Made by a program: the position numbers and the translations under genes. The notes under the pieces are model-generated. The model did no database searches and was not told the origin of the DNA. It worked only from the letters and a program-made list of their open reading frames with translations. This document shows positions 40,296 through 52,729 of a stretch of DNA of 64,000 nucleotides, piece by piece (position 1 is the stretch's first letter; every line of letters starts with the position of its first letter). The stretch comes from Chrysoperla carnea (Eukaryota; Arthropoda; Insecta; Neuroptera; Chrysopidae): positions 8,493,140 through 8,557,139 of the forward strand of contig NC_058342.1 in the NCBI RefSeq assembly GCF_905475395.1, written 5' to 3'.

Positions 40296-42176
40296 ATGCC
40301 GAAACGCAAGTGTTCATTTAATGTAAACCTACAAGCAAAGTACCCGTTTATTAAGCAAAGTAATACTCCTTCGGATGTCAGATGCGAAAAGTGTCGCACT
40401 GAGTTTAGTGTTTCCCATAGTGGTGCTGGTGACATTGAACAGCATTTGAAGTCCGAAAAACATAAAAATGCAGATCGTGTCGTGGCGTCTAGTTCTTCAA
40501 TGTTGAATTTTTTTAAGAATTCAAACGAGCCATCTTCAAAAGATTTGGATGTTGCCGCGGCTGAAGGTGTCTGGGCATATCACACTGTACAAGAAAATCA
40601 CAGTTTCCGCTCTAATGATTGTGCGTCGAAATTAATTCAATCCTGTTTTAATCAGAAATTTACATGCGCGCGTACAAAGACAGAAGCCATTGTCGTAAAT
40701 GTATTGGCGCGTACAGCGATCGAGGAATTAAAGGACGATCTCAATAGGTCCAACTGCATTACCATTTTAAACGGCGCTTCAAACCACGGTAACAAGAAAA
40801 TATTTCCTTTCGTAGTGCGTTTTTTTCAACCTTACGAAGGTGTACAAGTGAAAATTTTAGACCTCCAAGACCAACCAGGTGAAACGTCAGATATCATTGT
40901 CAATTATTTACAGAAAGTATTGACAGATAATAATTTGACAGAAAAAGTCGTCGCATTTTGTGGCGATAATGCGAATGTAAATTTTGGGGGTGTAGCTAGA
41001 CGAGGAACTAACAATGTGTTGGCAAAATTGCGGTCATCTTTAAAAAAACCGTTGATCGGTATTGGATGTGGAGCCCATATAATTCACAATGCTATAAAAT
41101 CTGCTGCAGACGGTCTACCTTTAGATTACGAAAGCATTATTGTGAAATTATATTCATTTTTTTATATTTATACAGTTCGAATTGAAGCTCTAAAGGAATT
41201 TTGTGCTGAAGCTGAAATAGAACATCATCAAATGCTTGGTTACAGTAAAACTCGTTGGCTTGCGCTGATGCCTGCTTTGGAGAGAATTTTGAAAATGTAT
41301 CAGCCGTTAAAGGAATATTTTTTGAGCATTGACAAATGTCCCAAATTATTAAAAGACTTTTTTGAAGATCCTACATCTGAATTATGGCTTTATTTTTTAC
41401 ACGCTCAGTCAGCAAGTTTTCATCAAGCTGTTTTGAAGATTGAAGGTCAAACTTTATCGGCAATTGATGTTGCAAAAGAAATAAATCAACTCAAAGAAAA
41501 TTTGATACAGAAACAAACCAATCAGTTTCTTCCATTTACTGTTCGTACATTAATAGTAAAACTAAAAGATAATGGCTCTAATATTGATGAAGATTTTGTG
41601 AAAAGAACAGCTACAGAATTTTACAAAACGAGCAGTGAATATCTGGAAGAATGGACTTGCATCCTTACTAAAGAAATGGAGATTTTTTTTTGGGCTGATT
41701 TAAGAACAGTACCTGCATGGGTAGATGTACAAAAAACATTGGATATATTAATTGAAAAGGGATACATTGACAGCAATAAAGATACAGAAGTATTTGACGA
41801 ATTTACATTAATATTAAACTACGTAACTTCACAGAAAATTTCCGAATGGAATCATTTAAAAGTTCACACTGAAACTCGTTGGGTTGAAGTATTTAAACAC
41901 TTTCGCGCCAACAATCTTAAGCATGAAAATTTTAGTCTTTTATTTGAATACATTTTATGTTTACCCGGTACAAATGCTTCAGTAGAAAGAATCTTTTCTT
42001 TAATGAATAAATTGTGGACGTCTGAAAAAAACAGCTTACAGGTTTTAGTTTTGAAGGCGATGTTGATAACTAAGGTCAATATAAACAAAACGTGTCAAGA
42101 ATTTTATGCTTATTTAAAATCAACACCTTCTTTATTAAAGCAAATTTGTTCCTCCGAAAAATATAAATATAACTAA
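40296..42176 (+). CDS. hAT transposase (BED-like finger, C-terminal dimerisation domain)
   Basis: 626 residues without stop or frameshift. The N-terminal finger has C-X2-C...H-X4-H (RCEKCRTEFSVSH, EQHLKSEKHKN; residues about 30-55), a BED-like DNA-binding module. The middle is RNase H-like: KVVAFCGDNANVNFGG (about residue 212) and GCGAHIIHNA (about 257) fit the second Asp and the insertion-domain region. The hAT signature TNASVERIFSLM (about residue 563) contains the catalytic Glu of the ER motif. With 12-bp TIRs and a fresh target duplication it may still be active. Confidence 0.88.
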   Translation: MPKRKCSFNVNLQAKYPFIKQSNTPSDVRCEKCRTEFSVSHSGAGDIEQHLKSEKHKNADRVVASSSSMLNFFKNSNEPSSKDLDVAAAEGVWAYHTVQENHSFRSNDCASKLIQSCFNQKFTCARTKTEAIVVNVLARTAIEELKDDLNRSNCITILNGASNHGNKKIFPFVVRFFQPYEGVQVKILDLQDQPGETSDIIVNYLQKVLTDNNLTEKVVAFCGDNANVNFGGVARRGTNNVLAKLRSSLKKPLIGIGCGAHIIHNAIKSAADGLPLDYESIIVKLYSFFYIYTVRIEALKEFCAEAEIEHHQMLGYSKTRWLALMPALERILKMYQPLKEYFLSIDKCPKLLKDFFEDPTSELWLYFLHAQSASFHQAVLKIEGQTLSAIDVAKEINQLKENLIQKQTNQFLPFTVRTLIVKLKDNGSNIDEDFVKRTATEFYKTSSEYLEEWTCILTKEMEIFFWADLRTVPAWVDVQKTLDILIEKGYIDSNKDTEVFDEFTLILNYVTSQKISEWNHLKVHTETRWVEVFKHFRANNLKHENFSLLFEYILCLPGTNASVERIFSLMNKLWTSEKNSLQVLVLKAMLITKVNINKTCQEFYAYLKSTPSLLKQICSSEKYKYN

Positions 42177-42554
42177 AAAATATGTTGCATATAATTAGTT
42201 AATAGTTGCTTTATTGAAGCTGGTAATAACTTCTTTCTTTTTCTTATAATAAAAATAATTTTAATGAATGTGCACACAAAATAAAGAACATTAAAAAAGT
42301 TGTGTTTATTTTCATTGTTAATATTATTTAATATTATTATTTATATTATATGGGTTAGACGCCTTTGTTCATTTTCCCATTTGGTCATATTACCTAATAG
42401 ATATATAATATCATATATATTATAGTGCCTATGGTCCATCCATACAGATAATATATGGACGTCCCGTTTTGAGCTTAAAAAAAATGGTCAGTTTATGTAT
42501 AACAGACATATTGTGTAATATACAGTACAAAACACAAATACCAAAACATTCAAC

Positions 42555-44253
42555 ATGCAACCAACAACTTCAAATACTAATCAATCACCTAAAAAAAATC
42601 AAAACACATACTCAAATATCCTAAAAACGGAATCATACCCAACGAAAGACCATGCAATTGTAATCCAAAAAATTGGAAATATAGAATTCAACGACCATAC
42701 ACTAGAATTACACAAAATATTAAACTTAAACAATATAACAGATGCATATCCTATGAGCTTCAGTAGAATTTGTTTTTACCTTAAAACCAAGGAGCTAGCA
42801 AACGAAATAGCTGAAAAATATACACAAGTTGAAATAAAACACCACACATCACTCAGAAAATTAGTTACTGCAACCAAGCGTCTAATGATAACCGTTCCAG
42901 CCAATGTACCAAACAATATCTTACTGGACCATTTTGCAAAACACTAAATCAAACTAACCTCACCTATAACAAGTGTTCCGTAATTTATGTCAGTTAGTGT
43001 ACATAAATTACGAACACAACATATTACATAAATTAATGGATCTATTTTCTTATGCGGAGATAGATCGGAGCGCGGAATAATTTACTAACCTATTTGTTTG
43101 AGTATTGATTATGGTTCCTCTTCGATTGTTTAAAACAATATGTGAGCGAGCTGAGGTATTTTTATTAAAAGATCTGGTACGTTTTGATTTATTCTAATTA
43201 TTGGGTTTTTGGGGATATAGTTTGAAATGTTTTAATTTCACTATATTATGCATCCGTTTAAACATTTAATCTAGATTCATTTAATGTTTCTACATTTAAA
43301 TGACTTAAAATTGTATTTTGTTATTCAATAAACACTGAAAGTGTTAAATTTGTAGACTTTATAAGTTTTTGTAGTAAACACGCAATGTGTTAAATTTGTA
43401 GGCTTTATAAGTTTTGTAGTAAACACGCTATGTGTTAAATTTTTATACTTTATAAGTTTTGTAATAACACTTAATGCGTTAAATTTGTATACTTTATAAG
43501 TTTTGTAATTGATTATGGTTACATAAAATACCTTTCAAGTTTACAATTATCCTGGATATTATATTTAACTTTTCCTCTCTTGTACCTTTTGTTTTGTAGA
43601 TGTGTGATTTAGATCCACGCGGTAACTTTTTGGAAAGTAAAGTATGAAGCCTTTGCTTTTAGCACTAAACATCCCGTCCAGTTCTGATCTTATCCTCTGG
43701 ACCTGTCACTTTTAAATATCAGGGTGGCTCTAAAAGTACAATTATCCCCGAAAACTGTATGGGTGGGCCTAGCACATTTCTTTACTCGTACTCGTAATCT
43801 AATAACCCCATAAAGGGTAAATCCCTCTTTTCTAGTAACCCTCAAGGGTTACTTTCTTTTTGTTTTTATTTTTGCTTCACAAGAGTAAAACTCGCAAACC
43901 CTGTGTTATTACATATCAACAGCGGGAGAAGACAAGCATATTACCTTCCAAACGACCAAATACCTATTCCCGACTCAATTCTTATTGATTACGAAAACGA
44001 AAGCCACAGAATTTTTCTTAACATAGATAAAAGCGAAATATGTAATAAGCACGGTCACTCGAAAGACAGATGCAAAAACATCACACACACCGAAGACACA
44101 AACCAAAACAAAATAAAAACAAACGAACCAAACGTGGAAAAAATGGATGATACCGAAACAAACACAAGAAAACGAACACATACCGAAAATAATGGCAACC
44201 AAGAAACAGACAACGACCAAAATAATACTCAGATACCAAACCCACCAAAATAA
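42555..44253 (+). pseudogene. LINE ORF1 (gag-like), split by a solo LTR
   Basis: The N-terminal part (42555-42947) ends in a premature TAA; the C-terminal part resumes after the LTR at about 43884. Removing the LTR and one copy of its 4-bp target duplication restores frame continuity across the insertion point. The C-terminal part has RRQAYYLPND, a partial zinc knuckle (HGHSKDRC, first cysteine pair incomplete) and a Asn/Thr/Glu-rich tail. RNA binding is the expected role. Confidence 0.72.
42974..43879 (+). repeat. 906-bp solo LTR with CAAG target duplication
   Basis: It starts TGTTCCG and ends GCTTCA, flanked on both sides by CAAG (42970-42973, 43880-43883). It begins with an inverted repeat (GTAATTTATGT / ACATAAATTAC). 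It contains a four-fold tandem repeat of about 56 bp around GTTAAATTTGTA...CTTTATAAGTTTTG (43340-43510). A 4-bp duplication suggests Gypsy. Confidence 0.82.
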
Positions 44254-44749
44254 AAATAATCGTAGAACAAATATACTCACAAACATCAGACAATTGTAAT
44301 TCTAATACTGCACAAACCGCACAACAAGAACAAAACCAAACACTTACAATAGAATTACCTACACAACAACCTACACCACCAACTCACCAGGCAACACAAG
44401 GAGACGATACAAAAAAAAACAAGAACAAGCATCACAAATATTCAAAACATCATACAAACGCTAAAACCAACCATGGAAGAAAACCCCGAAAAATTTCCAA
44501 TGGAATACTCCGTTTTTGAAAACTTTATCATAGACACACAACGAAAAGAAAAAATAGAAAATATCATCAAAAAATACAACGTACGCTCGGAACATCGTCG
44601 AAATGATCCAAATCTTATATAACATACCATCGCAAAACAGGAATATTAAGACCACACTAACAAAACTTAAAAACAAAATTACATCCATACCAGGGTACGA
44701 ATCGAGTGAAGATACAAACTAATATAAAAACGCAAACTAAAATCTGACA

Positions 44750-47700
44750 ATGCAAAACAACATAATACAGTGAAATTTAAATGGTTACTACAGTAAGCTC
44801 CCAGAACTTAGACTGTTACTTAACAGCTATCAACCAAAAATCATCTGCCTTCAAGAGACACACCTATCTCCAAAAAACAATCCCACTCTAACAAACTACA
44901 CACAATACAGATACGACAATGTTGAGGGACTGCAAGCTTGCGGTGGAGTAGCTACATTTATACATAATACGATTTACTCAAAACAAGTCCATATGCAAAC
45001 CACATTTCAAAGCGTAACCACAGAAATACATCTCACAAAAAAACCGTTATCACAATCTGCAACATCTATATCCCACCACAAACACCCTTTTTAACAAATG
45101 ATATAAAAAAAATAACGCAGCAGCTTCCAAAACCGTTTATCCTTCTGGGAGACTTCAACGCACACACTTCAGTTGTGTGTTCACTTATAGGAAGTGAACA
45201 CACAAATAACCGAGGAATGCAAATAGAAGACCTAATTCAAAACAACCCACAAATTAACATTCTAAATAACGGTAGTCCCACACATTTTTCAACGGCACAC
45301 GGTTTTTCATGCATAGATGTGACTATGGCCAACAACGATCTAAGCCTTAAGCTTGATTGGAATACGCATGACGATCTCTGTTCTAGTGACCATTATCCAA
45401 TCATTATACATTTCCCTTATGAAAAAACAAACAAAAATTTCTACACCAAAAAATATGTCTACGATACACTGACGATTCTAATGGTGAAGCCAACATAAAA
45501 TACTTAACGGACACAATAATAAAAGCTATGGATGAATGTATACAACAAAAAAACATAACACACAAAATGGAACAAGTCCCATGGTTCACAGAAAACATTA
45601 AAAAGCTGTTCAAGGAAAGAACAAAATTCATAAAAAAATACAGACTTACAGGACTGGAAAATTTCCGAGAAAAATACAAGATAGCTCGAGCAAAGGCTCG
45701 GAGATTCTTACACAAAAAAAGGGAAAGCTGAAACAACTTTGTTGCTTCAATCAATACTAACTACACCACAAAAGAAATATGGGAAAAAATACAAAAAATT
45801 AAAGTAGGTACCAAGAACACTGACAAATTAAACTCCTTAAACACTAAAGATGGGCTGACTACAGACACTGCAACAATAACCGAAAAACTAGCCCAACCCT
45901 TTGCTTATATTTCGAGTAACCAACAATACGGTGAAGAGTTTGAAAAATACAAAACAAACACAGAGCTATCCAATCCAATCAATTTTGAAACCGCTGAAAC
46001 GAGAAACTACAATAGCCCTTTTAAATTACATGAATTTAACATAGCACTCCAATACATAAAAAATAATGCAGTGGGCCCAGATGGAATCTCAATAATTTGC
46101 ATCGAAAAAATGCACCAATCAGCATTAAGTCTATTATTCAAAACTATAAACATTATCTAGAAAGTTTGTGAAATACCGAAATCATGGAAAAATTCCAACC
46201 TAATACGCATTCTAAAACCCCAAAAAAAAACAAACTACAGCCTGCAAGTTACAGACCAATATCTCTAATCAACCACACAGCAAAAATAATCGAAAAAATG
46301 GTTTATAACAGACTAATCTGGTTTTTAGAAGAAAACAAATTGCTAAACACCAAACAGTACGGGTTCCGACCAAACAGATCAACCCTCGACTGCCATACAA
46401 TCTTCGATACAGATATAAAAAACGCTCTTAAATCTTAAATAAAGCATTCCACACAATATGGCGCTACAAAATCCTTACACAACTAAAAAACTGGGGACTA
46501 AAGGGCAACCTACCACAGTACATAAAAAACTTTCTATCAGATAGAACATTTCAAGTAAAAATAAACAATTTTACCTCAAGAAAATACGAACAACAAAATG
46601 GCATTCCGCAGGGCTCAGTACTCTCAACCGTATTATTCATTATATCGATAAACAACGTAACAAGCGTCTTACCCTACCCCATGCAAAAAATACTCTACGC
46701 AGACGACATACTAATCTACCTAGCTTCACAAAACCAATCTTACACCCCAAAACATATACAAATAGCAATAAACAAACTGCAGAAATGGGCAAAAAAAAGT
46801 GGATTACAGTTCTCACACACAAAAACAAAACATATCTGCTTCCACAAAACAAAGAAGACTAACATTACGTTGAGAATAGAAAACGACATAATCGAAACAG
46901 TCAAAGAGCACAAATTTTTAGGACTGACCTACGATGAAAAACTTACTTGGAAAAAACATATAAACATACTAAAAGGAGAAATGATACCAAGGTTAAATAT
47001 ACTAAAAATAATATCTAAAAAAACACCGGATCAGATCGAAAGACCCTTACAACAATCTTTAATGCCTTCATCAAACCAAAAATTAACTACGGCTCAAACA
47101 TATACTTCTCAGCAAAAGCCACAGTCCTAAAACTACTTCACCCGATAAACAACACAGCATTACGGATAAAAACAGGCGCTTACAGAACATCACCGATCAA
47201 TAGTTTATATTGTGAAGCTGGACTTCCTACGTTACAAGAAGCAAGGAAACTGCAAATACTTAAATATAACTTTTCCACCCAACAAAAACCTATACAAGAA
47301 CTCCAAAACACCATCAAATCTACCACATTCTCCCACAAATATCAGAAGAAAAAATCATACCCAATTCATTTTCCCTAAAAATCAGTGAAATACTGAACGA
47401 TTTGCAAATTGAAGACGTGGAACTGTTAAAACTTGAAACAGCACAGCACCACCCCTCATGGAGACAATATCAAATAAACATAGACTTGACATTAAATGAC
47501 ATGCCTAAATGTTCAACAAGTCCACAAAAGCTCCAACAAAAGTTTCGGGAAGAAATAAATACAGCCTATTCCGACTACACACAAATCTATACAGATGGAT
47601 CGCGGAATGCTACAGGAGCTGCGTGTGCCGTAGTTTCACATAACCATACACAACAATATGTATTGAATAGCAACGCTACTAACTTTACCTCTGAAGCAGC

Positions 47701-48393
47701 TGCTATAAAATACGCACTAAAACATATCCAAACAGTTAACACACCCCAGAAGTATCTGATTGTAACAGACTCATTAAGCGTCTTAGAAGCAATGAAAATA
47801 AAAAAACAAAGAACGCACTGATACAACAAATACAACATCTATTTTACAAAATACAAGAAACAAACACCACGACAAAATTTCTCTGGATACCAGGACAAAC
47901 TGGTATTACAGGAAATGAAAAAGCGGATGAAGCCGCTAAGCATGCACACACCACAGGAATACCAATTCCCGGCATAACCACGCACGACATAATCATACAA
48001 GCAAAAGAAAAACTATTAATTGCCCGAAATATTGCTTGGCAAAACACACCTTCAAGCAAACTTAAGACCATAAAGCGGGAATGATCTGTGTGGAAGTCAT
48101 GCTTCCATCCGGTTCGGGAGTTTGAGGTAGCCCTCGCCAGGCTTCGCATCGGGCACACAAAAATCACACACTCTTTTATCTTAAAAAAAACTGAAAGACC
48201 ACAATGTGCAAAGTGTAACACAACCATCACAATAGAACATCCCATCATCACATGCATGGATAATCAACTTCAAGAAACCAGGCGCAAATATAACCTTCCA
48301 AACAGCTTAGAAGACCTTATGGCCAACGATGAACATACGCTGGATAGATTAAAACAATATCTAACGGAAACAAAACTAATAAAACAAATATAA
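44750..48393 (+). pseudogene. LINE ORF2: endonuclease, RT, RNase H, zinc finger
   Basis: In order: an endonuclease with CLQETH (about 44850), LLGDFNAH (about 45148) and SSDHYPI (about 45392), all catalytic residues kept; a KNNAVGPDGIS-like RT block (about 46055); ASYRPISL (about 46247); GIPQGSVLS (about 46603); and YADDILIY (about 46699). RNase H follows with YTDGSRNATG (about 47588), a Glu in TSEAAA (about 47692) and TDSL (about 47765). At the C-terminus is a C-X2-C...H...C finger (48205-48255). At least six stops or frameshifts separate the pieces. Confidence 0.85.
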
Positions 48394-48462
48394 CAATATA
48401 ACACTCTGATATAACTGGCTGTACATGACTCTAGCTGTTAAACGTGCAGTAAAAAAAAAAAA

Positions 48463-49846
48463 CTGATTGCAAAATGAAATTTTTTTCACTGAGATAATTT
48501 ATAATTGAAATGATTGTAAATCTTACCGACATTAATAAAACTTTTGAATAATATAATAAATAGTAGACAAAAATAAATTAAAAAAATTAATAAATTAAAA
48601 ATTTTTTAATTTTTAGCAAATTAAAAAATTTTAACTTGCATTTTTTTTAATTTATAAATTTTTTTTTTTAAATCATAAAATTTGATCTTTTTTTTTCATT
48701 AAGAATTTCAAAAAAAATTATTAACATTTGCTAAACTTTAAAATTTTGCAAAGGTTTACAATTCTCCGAATTATTATTATGAATAAAATTAAGGTTATAG
48801 TACTACTTTATTTAGCCTTTTAACTGCAGCTATCCACCAATTCCGTTGATTTATTTTCCATGTAGCGGTCGGAAATTTATAAAATTTGCACTAACTTTTT
48901 CTGCTAGTGTTTTTGCAATCCACAACAAAACAACTCAGGTGTCTCATTTTTTAAAAAATTTATTGAATTAAAACAAAATAAATACTTTTACGTGTATTTG
49001 TTTACAATATCGGTAATAATAGCCTACCGTAACGCTAAAACTGGCCACTGCGAACGCTTCAGTCAATTTAATTTCCCCTACCATGCCTTCCCTCAAAGCG
49101 AATTGTATGAATTGCATTTATGACATACACTGAAAATTTAATATTATTGTCTCACAAATTTAAATAGTTCATTATGATTATTTACATTTGAAAAATAATA
49201 TTTATGCAATTTGCTTTCTTATTTTCACAATTTTTAATGCATTAAGTTTAATTAATTAGTGTCTTTCAATAACTTTAATTTGACATTTCTATAACATTAA
49301 CATGTAAAGAATTGCAAATTAGTCATAACAGCCTCCTTTATCGCCAAAATTTTTCACTTGTAGCGCTGGCATCGATTTTATTGTCCCTACCATGACTAAA
49401 CACATAAAGATTATAAGAAACATATATCTACATTGAAATCGTTTTAAAATAGCAATTAGTTTTGATTTGATGGGACTTTCAGTAAAAACTGTATGAATCC
49501 TACCAGCTTTCCCCTACTTTTGGAGGCATCCATCTATTTAAATAGTCGGGCAACCTCCCACTAAAATTTTCAGAATTTATTTAGACTTAGATCAACTTTA
49601 TAAAAAAAATCAAGCTTTTGTTTTAATTATATGAAAAATAAATTGATTTTTCAGAAATAAGAAATTACTGTGTTTGAATTTCACAAGTAGTTACCAAGCA
49701 AGGTCATATGTGAAAGAAATAACAGTTATTCATTCGATTAAAAAAGATATTTACATTATGTCCGGTGCTTTCTTTCAGCAACAACAACACATTTTGCTTT
49801 AAGGGTGTTCTATACATATTTTTTATCAATGTATTAAATTTTAGAT
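48463..49846. other. Non-coding AT-rich DNA
   Basis: About 1.4 kb with homopolymer-rich stretches (48560-48740). No gene or repeat family recognised. Confidence 0.6.
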
Positions 49847-50130
49847 TGTTTTTCCTACCAATCTGTTGAACCAAATATTATTTCAATTTGAAATTTGGAT
49901 ATGTTGTACTACTTTCAAATCTACCTGTTATGTCTAGCTTGATTTTTCAAAATTTTCATTAATTTCCCCAATTTTCATTTTCAAAACGAATATATAATTA
50001 AATTCGAAAAAATTCGAGATAGCCTTAACATAGCAAATAGCATTTGCAAAGTATACATTTGCAAAAATTTCAAAATTTTCCTTTACTTTTCATTATTGGT
50101 AGGAAAAATACTTTCAATTTTATATATTTT
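49847..50130 (+). repeat. Diverged single copy of the 300-bp repeat unit
   Basis: Matches the unit of the 51.3-52.5 kb array from TTTTTCCTACCAATCTGTTG onward, with an altered middle (the ATTTAATTAAATGG part is replaced) and several substitutions. It is older than the array copies. Confidence 0.8.
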
Positions 50131-51195
50131 TACAATTCTCCTTCCTATCTACAATATAAGCAATAAAACGTTGTGTATGTATGTGTATTCAATTTCTCCT
50201 CGTTTAGTTAGGTCTGTTTAAACTTGTATGCCTGTCTATATAGAATATGGTTTGTTTTATCTTTTCCTAGTGCCACTGAGTTTTAAGTGATATTTTCATT
50301 TTTTAGTGACAAAAATTTTCAGTTTGTTAAAGAGTTAAAGAAGGAGCTTTGTGTAAATTTATTTTAAAGTGTTTTATTTTGACGTGGATTTTTATATAGA
50401 AGGTGTGTACATTATACTGCTATTCTAATAACCTAATTATTTTAACCATAATTTAATAATATTTTTTTTTATAAATAGACGTTTAGTTTCGATCACAGAA
50501 AACTTTTAGGTATGTTTTTAAATCAATTTTTTAAAACAAATTTTATATAATATAATTTATTAGCTCGACTGAAAATCTAACTTTCCCTGATATTGAAGCG
50601 TCTACTAGCCGTTTAGTTCAGTCCAATTCAAGGTAATTATCTTAAATTTTTTCAGTTTCTAAAATTATAGAGTAAGACGGACAACTTGGGCATCTCATAA
50701 ACCTCTTGCTTGTAATGTTTTTCCAAATAACATCAATGCAAAATTTTGGGAAAACTCGAGAATTTGGAAAATGTTATACCCATAATGATTTTTTTTTAAA
50801 ATTTTATTGTGTTTATTGGTCGAATACGTATTTTTTAACTTACATGTGAAAGTGGGAAAATGGCTATATTTCGAGAACGGTTAGTTTTAGGGCAAAAAGG
50901 ACGAAAATTTTCAGCATCTCCTGAACCTTTTGTTTAGAAATTGATAAGCTAATTTGTTTTATCGGTTAGTTTTTTATTAAATTATGAATCCACATTTATA
51001 TTTCAAAAATTATGAGGGTCGCTTCACGACACACAGCATGAGCTCATTTACAAATTTTACATTGGTAAGAAAAATTAAACTTATATGAAATAAATGCTGA
51101 TATGAACTTTTAAATTATAATTGGGATCTAAAATAAGGTAAGCTTATAAAATCAAGAATTGTATATAAATTATTTTACTAAAGTCCATTTAAAAC
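50131..51195 (+). other. Mostly non-coding DNA with a string of exon-like blocks
   Basis: Exon-like blocks with splice-like borders occur at about 50480-50511 and 50573-50631. Both are preceded by AG and followed by GTATG or GTAAT. The second is open for 22 codons (STENLTFPDIEASTSRLVQS). They may be 5' exons of the YqaJ-family gene relic at 52.7-53.8 kb, with the tandem array in an intron. Otherwise AT-rich. Confidence 0.35.
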
Positions 51196-51225
51196 CATTT
51201 CAGGTTGATGCGGATCTCTTTTAAT

Positions 51226-51321
51226 ATTAAATACAAGGGCAATTAAATATTACCTAACAAGCAGTCTGCGACTTTGTTATTTATAATGGAAAAGAAATTG
51301 TATTCGAAAAAATCGTTTGAT
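51226..51321 (+). pseudogene. Fragment of a YqaJ-family C-terminal exon
   Basis: About 95 bp similar to 53608-53700 (ACAAGGGCAATT ... TATAATGGAAAAGAAATTG), cut off on the right exactly where the 300-bp tandem array begins. It is a partial duplicate of the downstream pseudogene. Confidence 0.6.
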
Positions 51322-52521
51322 GGTTTTTCCTACCAATCTCTTGAACCAAATATTATTTCAATTTGAAATTTGGATATGTTGTACTACTTTCAAATCTACC
51401 CCTTTTGTCTATCTTGATTTTTCAAAATTTTCATTAATTTCCCCAATTTTCATTTTCAAAAGGAATATATAATTAAATTCGAAAAAATTCATATTTAATT
51501 AAATGGAATAAAATAGCATTCCTATCCAATTGGTGAATGAAAATTTCAAAATTTTTCTTTACTTTTCATTATAAGAGGGAAAAACGCTTTCAATAAAAGA
51601 ATAATAAGAGAATACACACAAGGTTTTTCCTACCAATCTCTTGAACCAAATATTATTTCAATTTGAAATTTGGATATGTTGTACTACTTTCAAATCTACC
51701 CCTTTTGTCTATCTTGATTTTTCAAAATTTTCATTAATTTCCCCAATTTTCATTTTCAAAAGGAATATATAATTAAATTCGAAAAAATTCATATTTAATT
51801 AAATGGAATAAAATAGCATTCCTATCCAATTGGTGAATGAAAATTTCAAAATTTTTCTTTACTTTTCATTATAAGAGGGAAAAACGCTTTCAATAAAAGA
51901 ATAATAAGAGAATACACACAAGGTTTTTCCTACCAATCTCTTGAACCAAATATTATTTCAATTTGAAATTTGGATATGTTGTACTACTTTCAAATCTACC
52001 CCTTTTGTCTATCTTGATTTTTCAAAATTTTCATTAATTTCCCCAATTTTCATTTTCAAAAGGAATATATAATTAAATTCGAAAAAATTCATATTTAATT
52101 AAATGGAATAAAATAGCATTCCTATCCAATTGGTGAATGAAAATTTCAAAATTTTTCTTTACTTTTCATTATAAGAGGGAAAAACGCTTTCAATAAAAGA
52201 ATAATAAGAGAATACACACAAGGTTTTTCCTACCAATCTCTTGAACCAAATATTATTTCAATTTGAAATTTGGATATGTTGTACTACTTTCAAATCTACC
52301 CCTTTTGTCTATCTTGATTTTTCAAAATTTTCATTAATTTCCCCAATTTTCATTTTCAAAAGGAATATATAATTAAATTCGAAAAAATTCATATTTAATT
52401 AAATGGAATAAAATAGCATTCCTATCCAATTGGTGAATGAAAATTTCAAAATTTTTCTTTACTTTTCATTATAAGAGGGAAAAAGGCTTTCAATAAAAGA
52501 ATAATAAGAGAATACACACAA
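51322..52521 (+). repeat. Tandem array of four 300-bp units
   Basis: Units start at 51322, 51622, 51922 and 52222, each exactly 300 bp and nearly identical (for example ACGC versus AGGC near 52485 in the last). Each unit starts GGTTTTTCCTACCAATCTC and ends AGAATACACACAA. The near-identity indicates very recent amplification or homogenisation; assembly duplication cannot be excluded. Confidence 0.95.
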
Positions 52522-52729
52522 TGTTGTATGCATATACAAAATGCAATGAATATTTGTTGTGTGTTATAAAATAACACAGTATGATATTTGTACCTCCATC
52601 TACACAACACAGGTATGATAAGAAGGAGTGTTTACAGAAAAATAATAACTATTTGACGTCGCTCCTTTTCATCGCATAATAAAGATATATTACTGTATCT
52701 TATGTATTGGGAATTGAATAAAGTTGGGC

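Larger units (their letters stand above)
39361..42495 (+). mobile_element. hAT-family DNA transposon with 8-bp target duplication
   Basis: The ends TAAACTGACCAT (39361) and its inverse ATGGTCAGTTTA (42484-42495) form 12-bp inverted repeats. The flanks 39353-39360 and 42496-42503 are both TGTATAAC, a perfect 8-bp duplication as hAT elements make. The motif CGTCCCGTTTT recurs near both ends (39373 and 42461) and within a palindrome (39375-39393), likely transposase-binding sites. The transposase ORF is open. A SINE/RTE-like insertion sits in its 5' region. Confidence 0.92.
42504..48462 (+). mobile_element. I-like LINE (APE, RT, RNase H), decayed, with nested solo LTR
   Basis: ORF1 has a gag-like domain. 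ORF2 has an apurinic-type endonuclease, RT with YADD, RNase H and a C-terminal zinc finger. RNase H after RT places it in the I group. It ends in an A-run (48451-48462). ORF2 is broken by many stops. ORF1 is split by a 906-bp solo LTR. The exact 5' end is not visible because the hAT element sits directly upstream. Confidence 0.82.

Noticed and set aside
43975-44286. Hydrophobic minus-strand frames at 43975-44293 and 44442-44688
   Set aside because: Antisense shadows of the Asn/Thr-rich LINE ORF1.
51322-52521. CRISPR array
   Set aside because: Units are contiguous 300-bp tandem repeats without spacers, in a eukaryotic genome.
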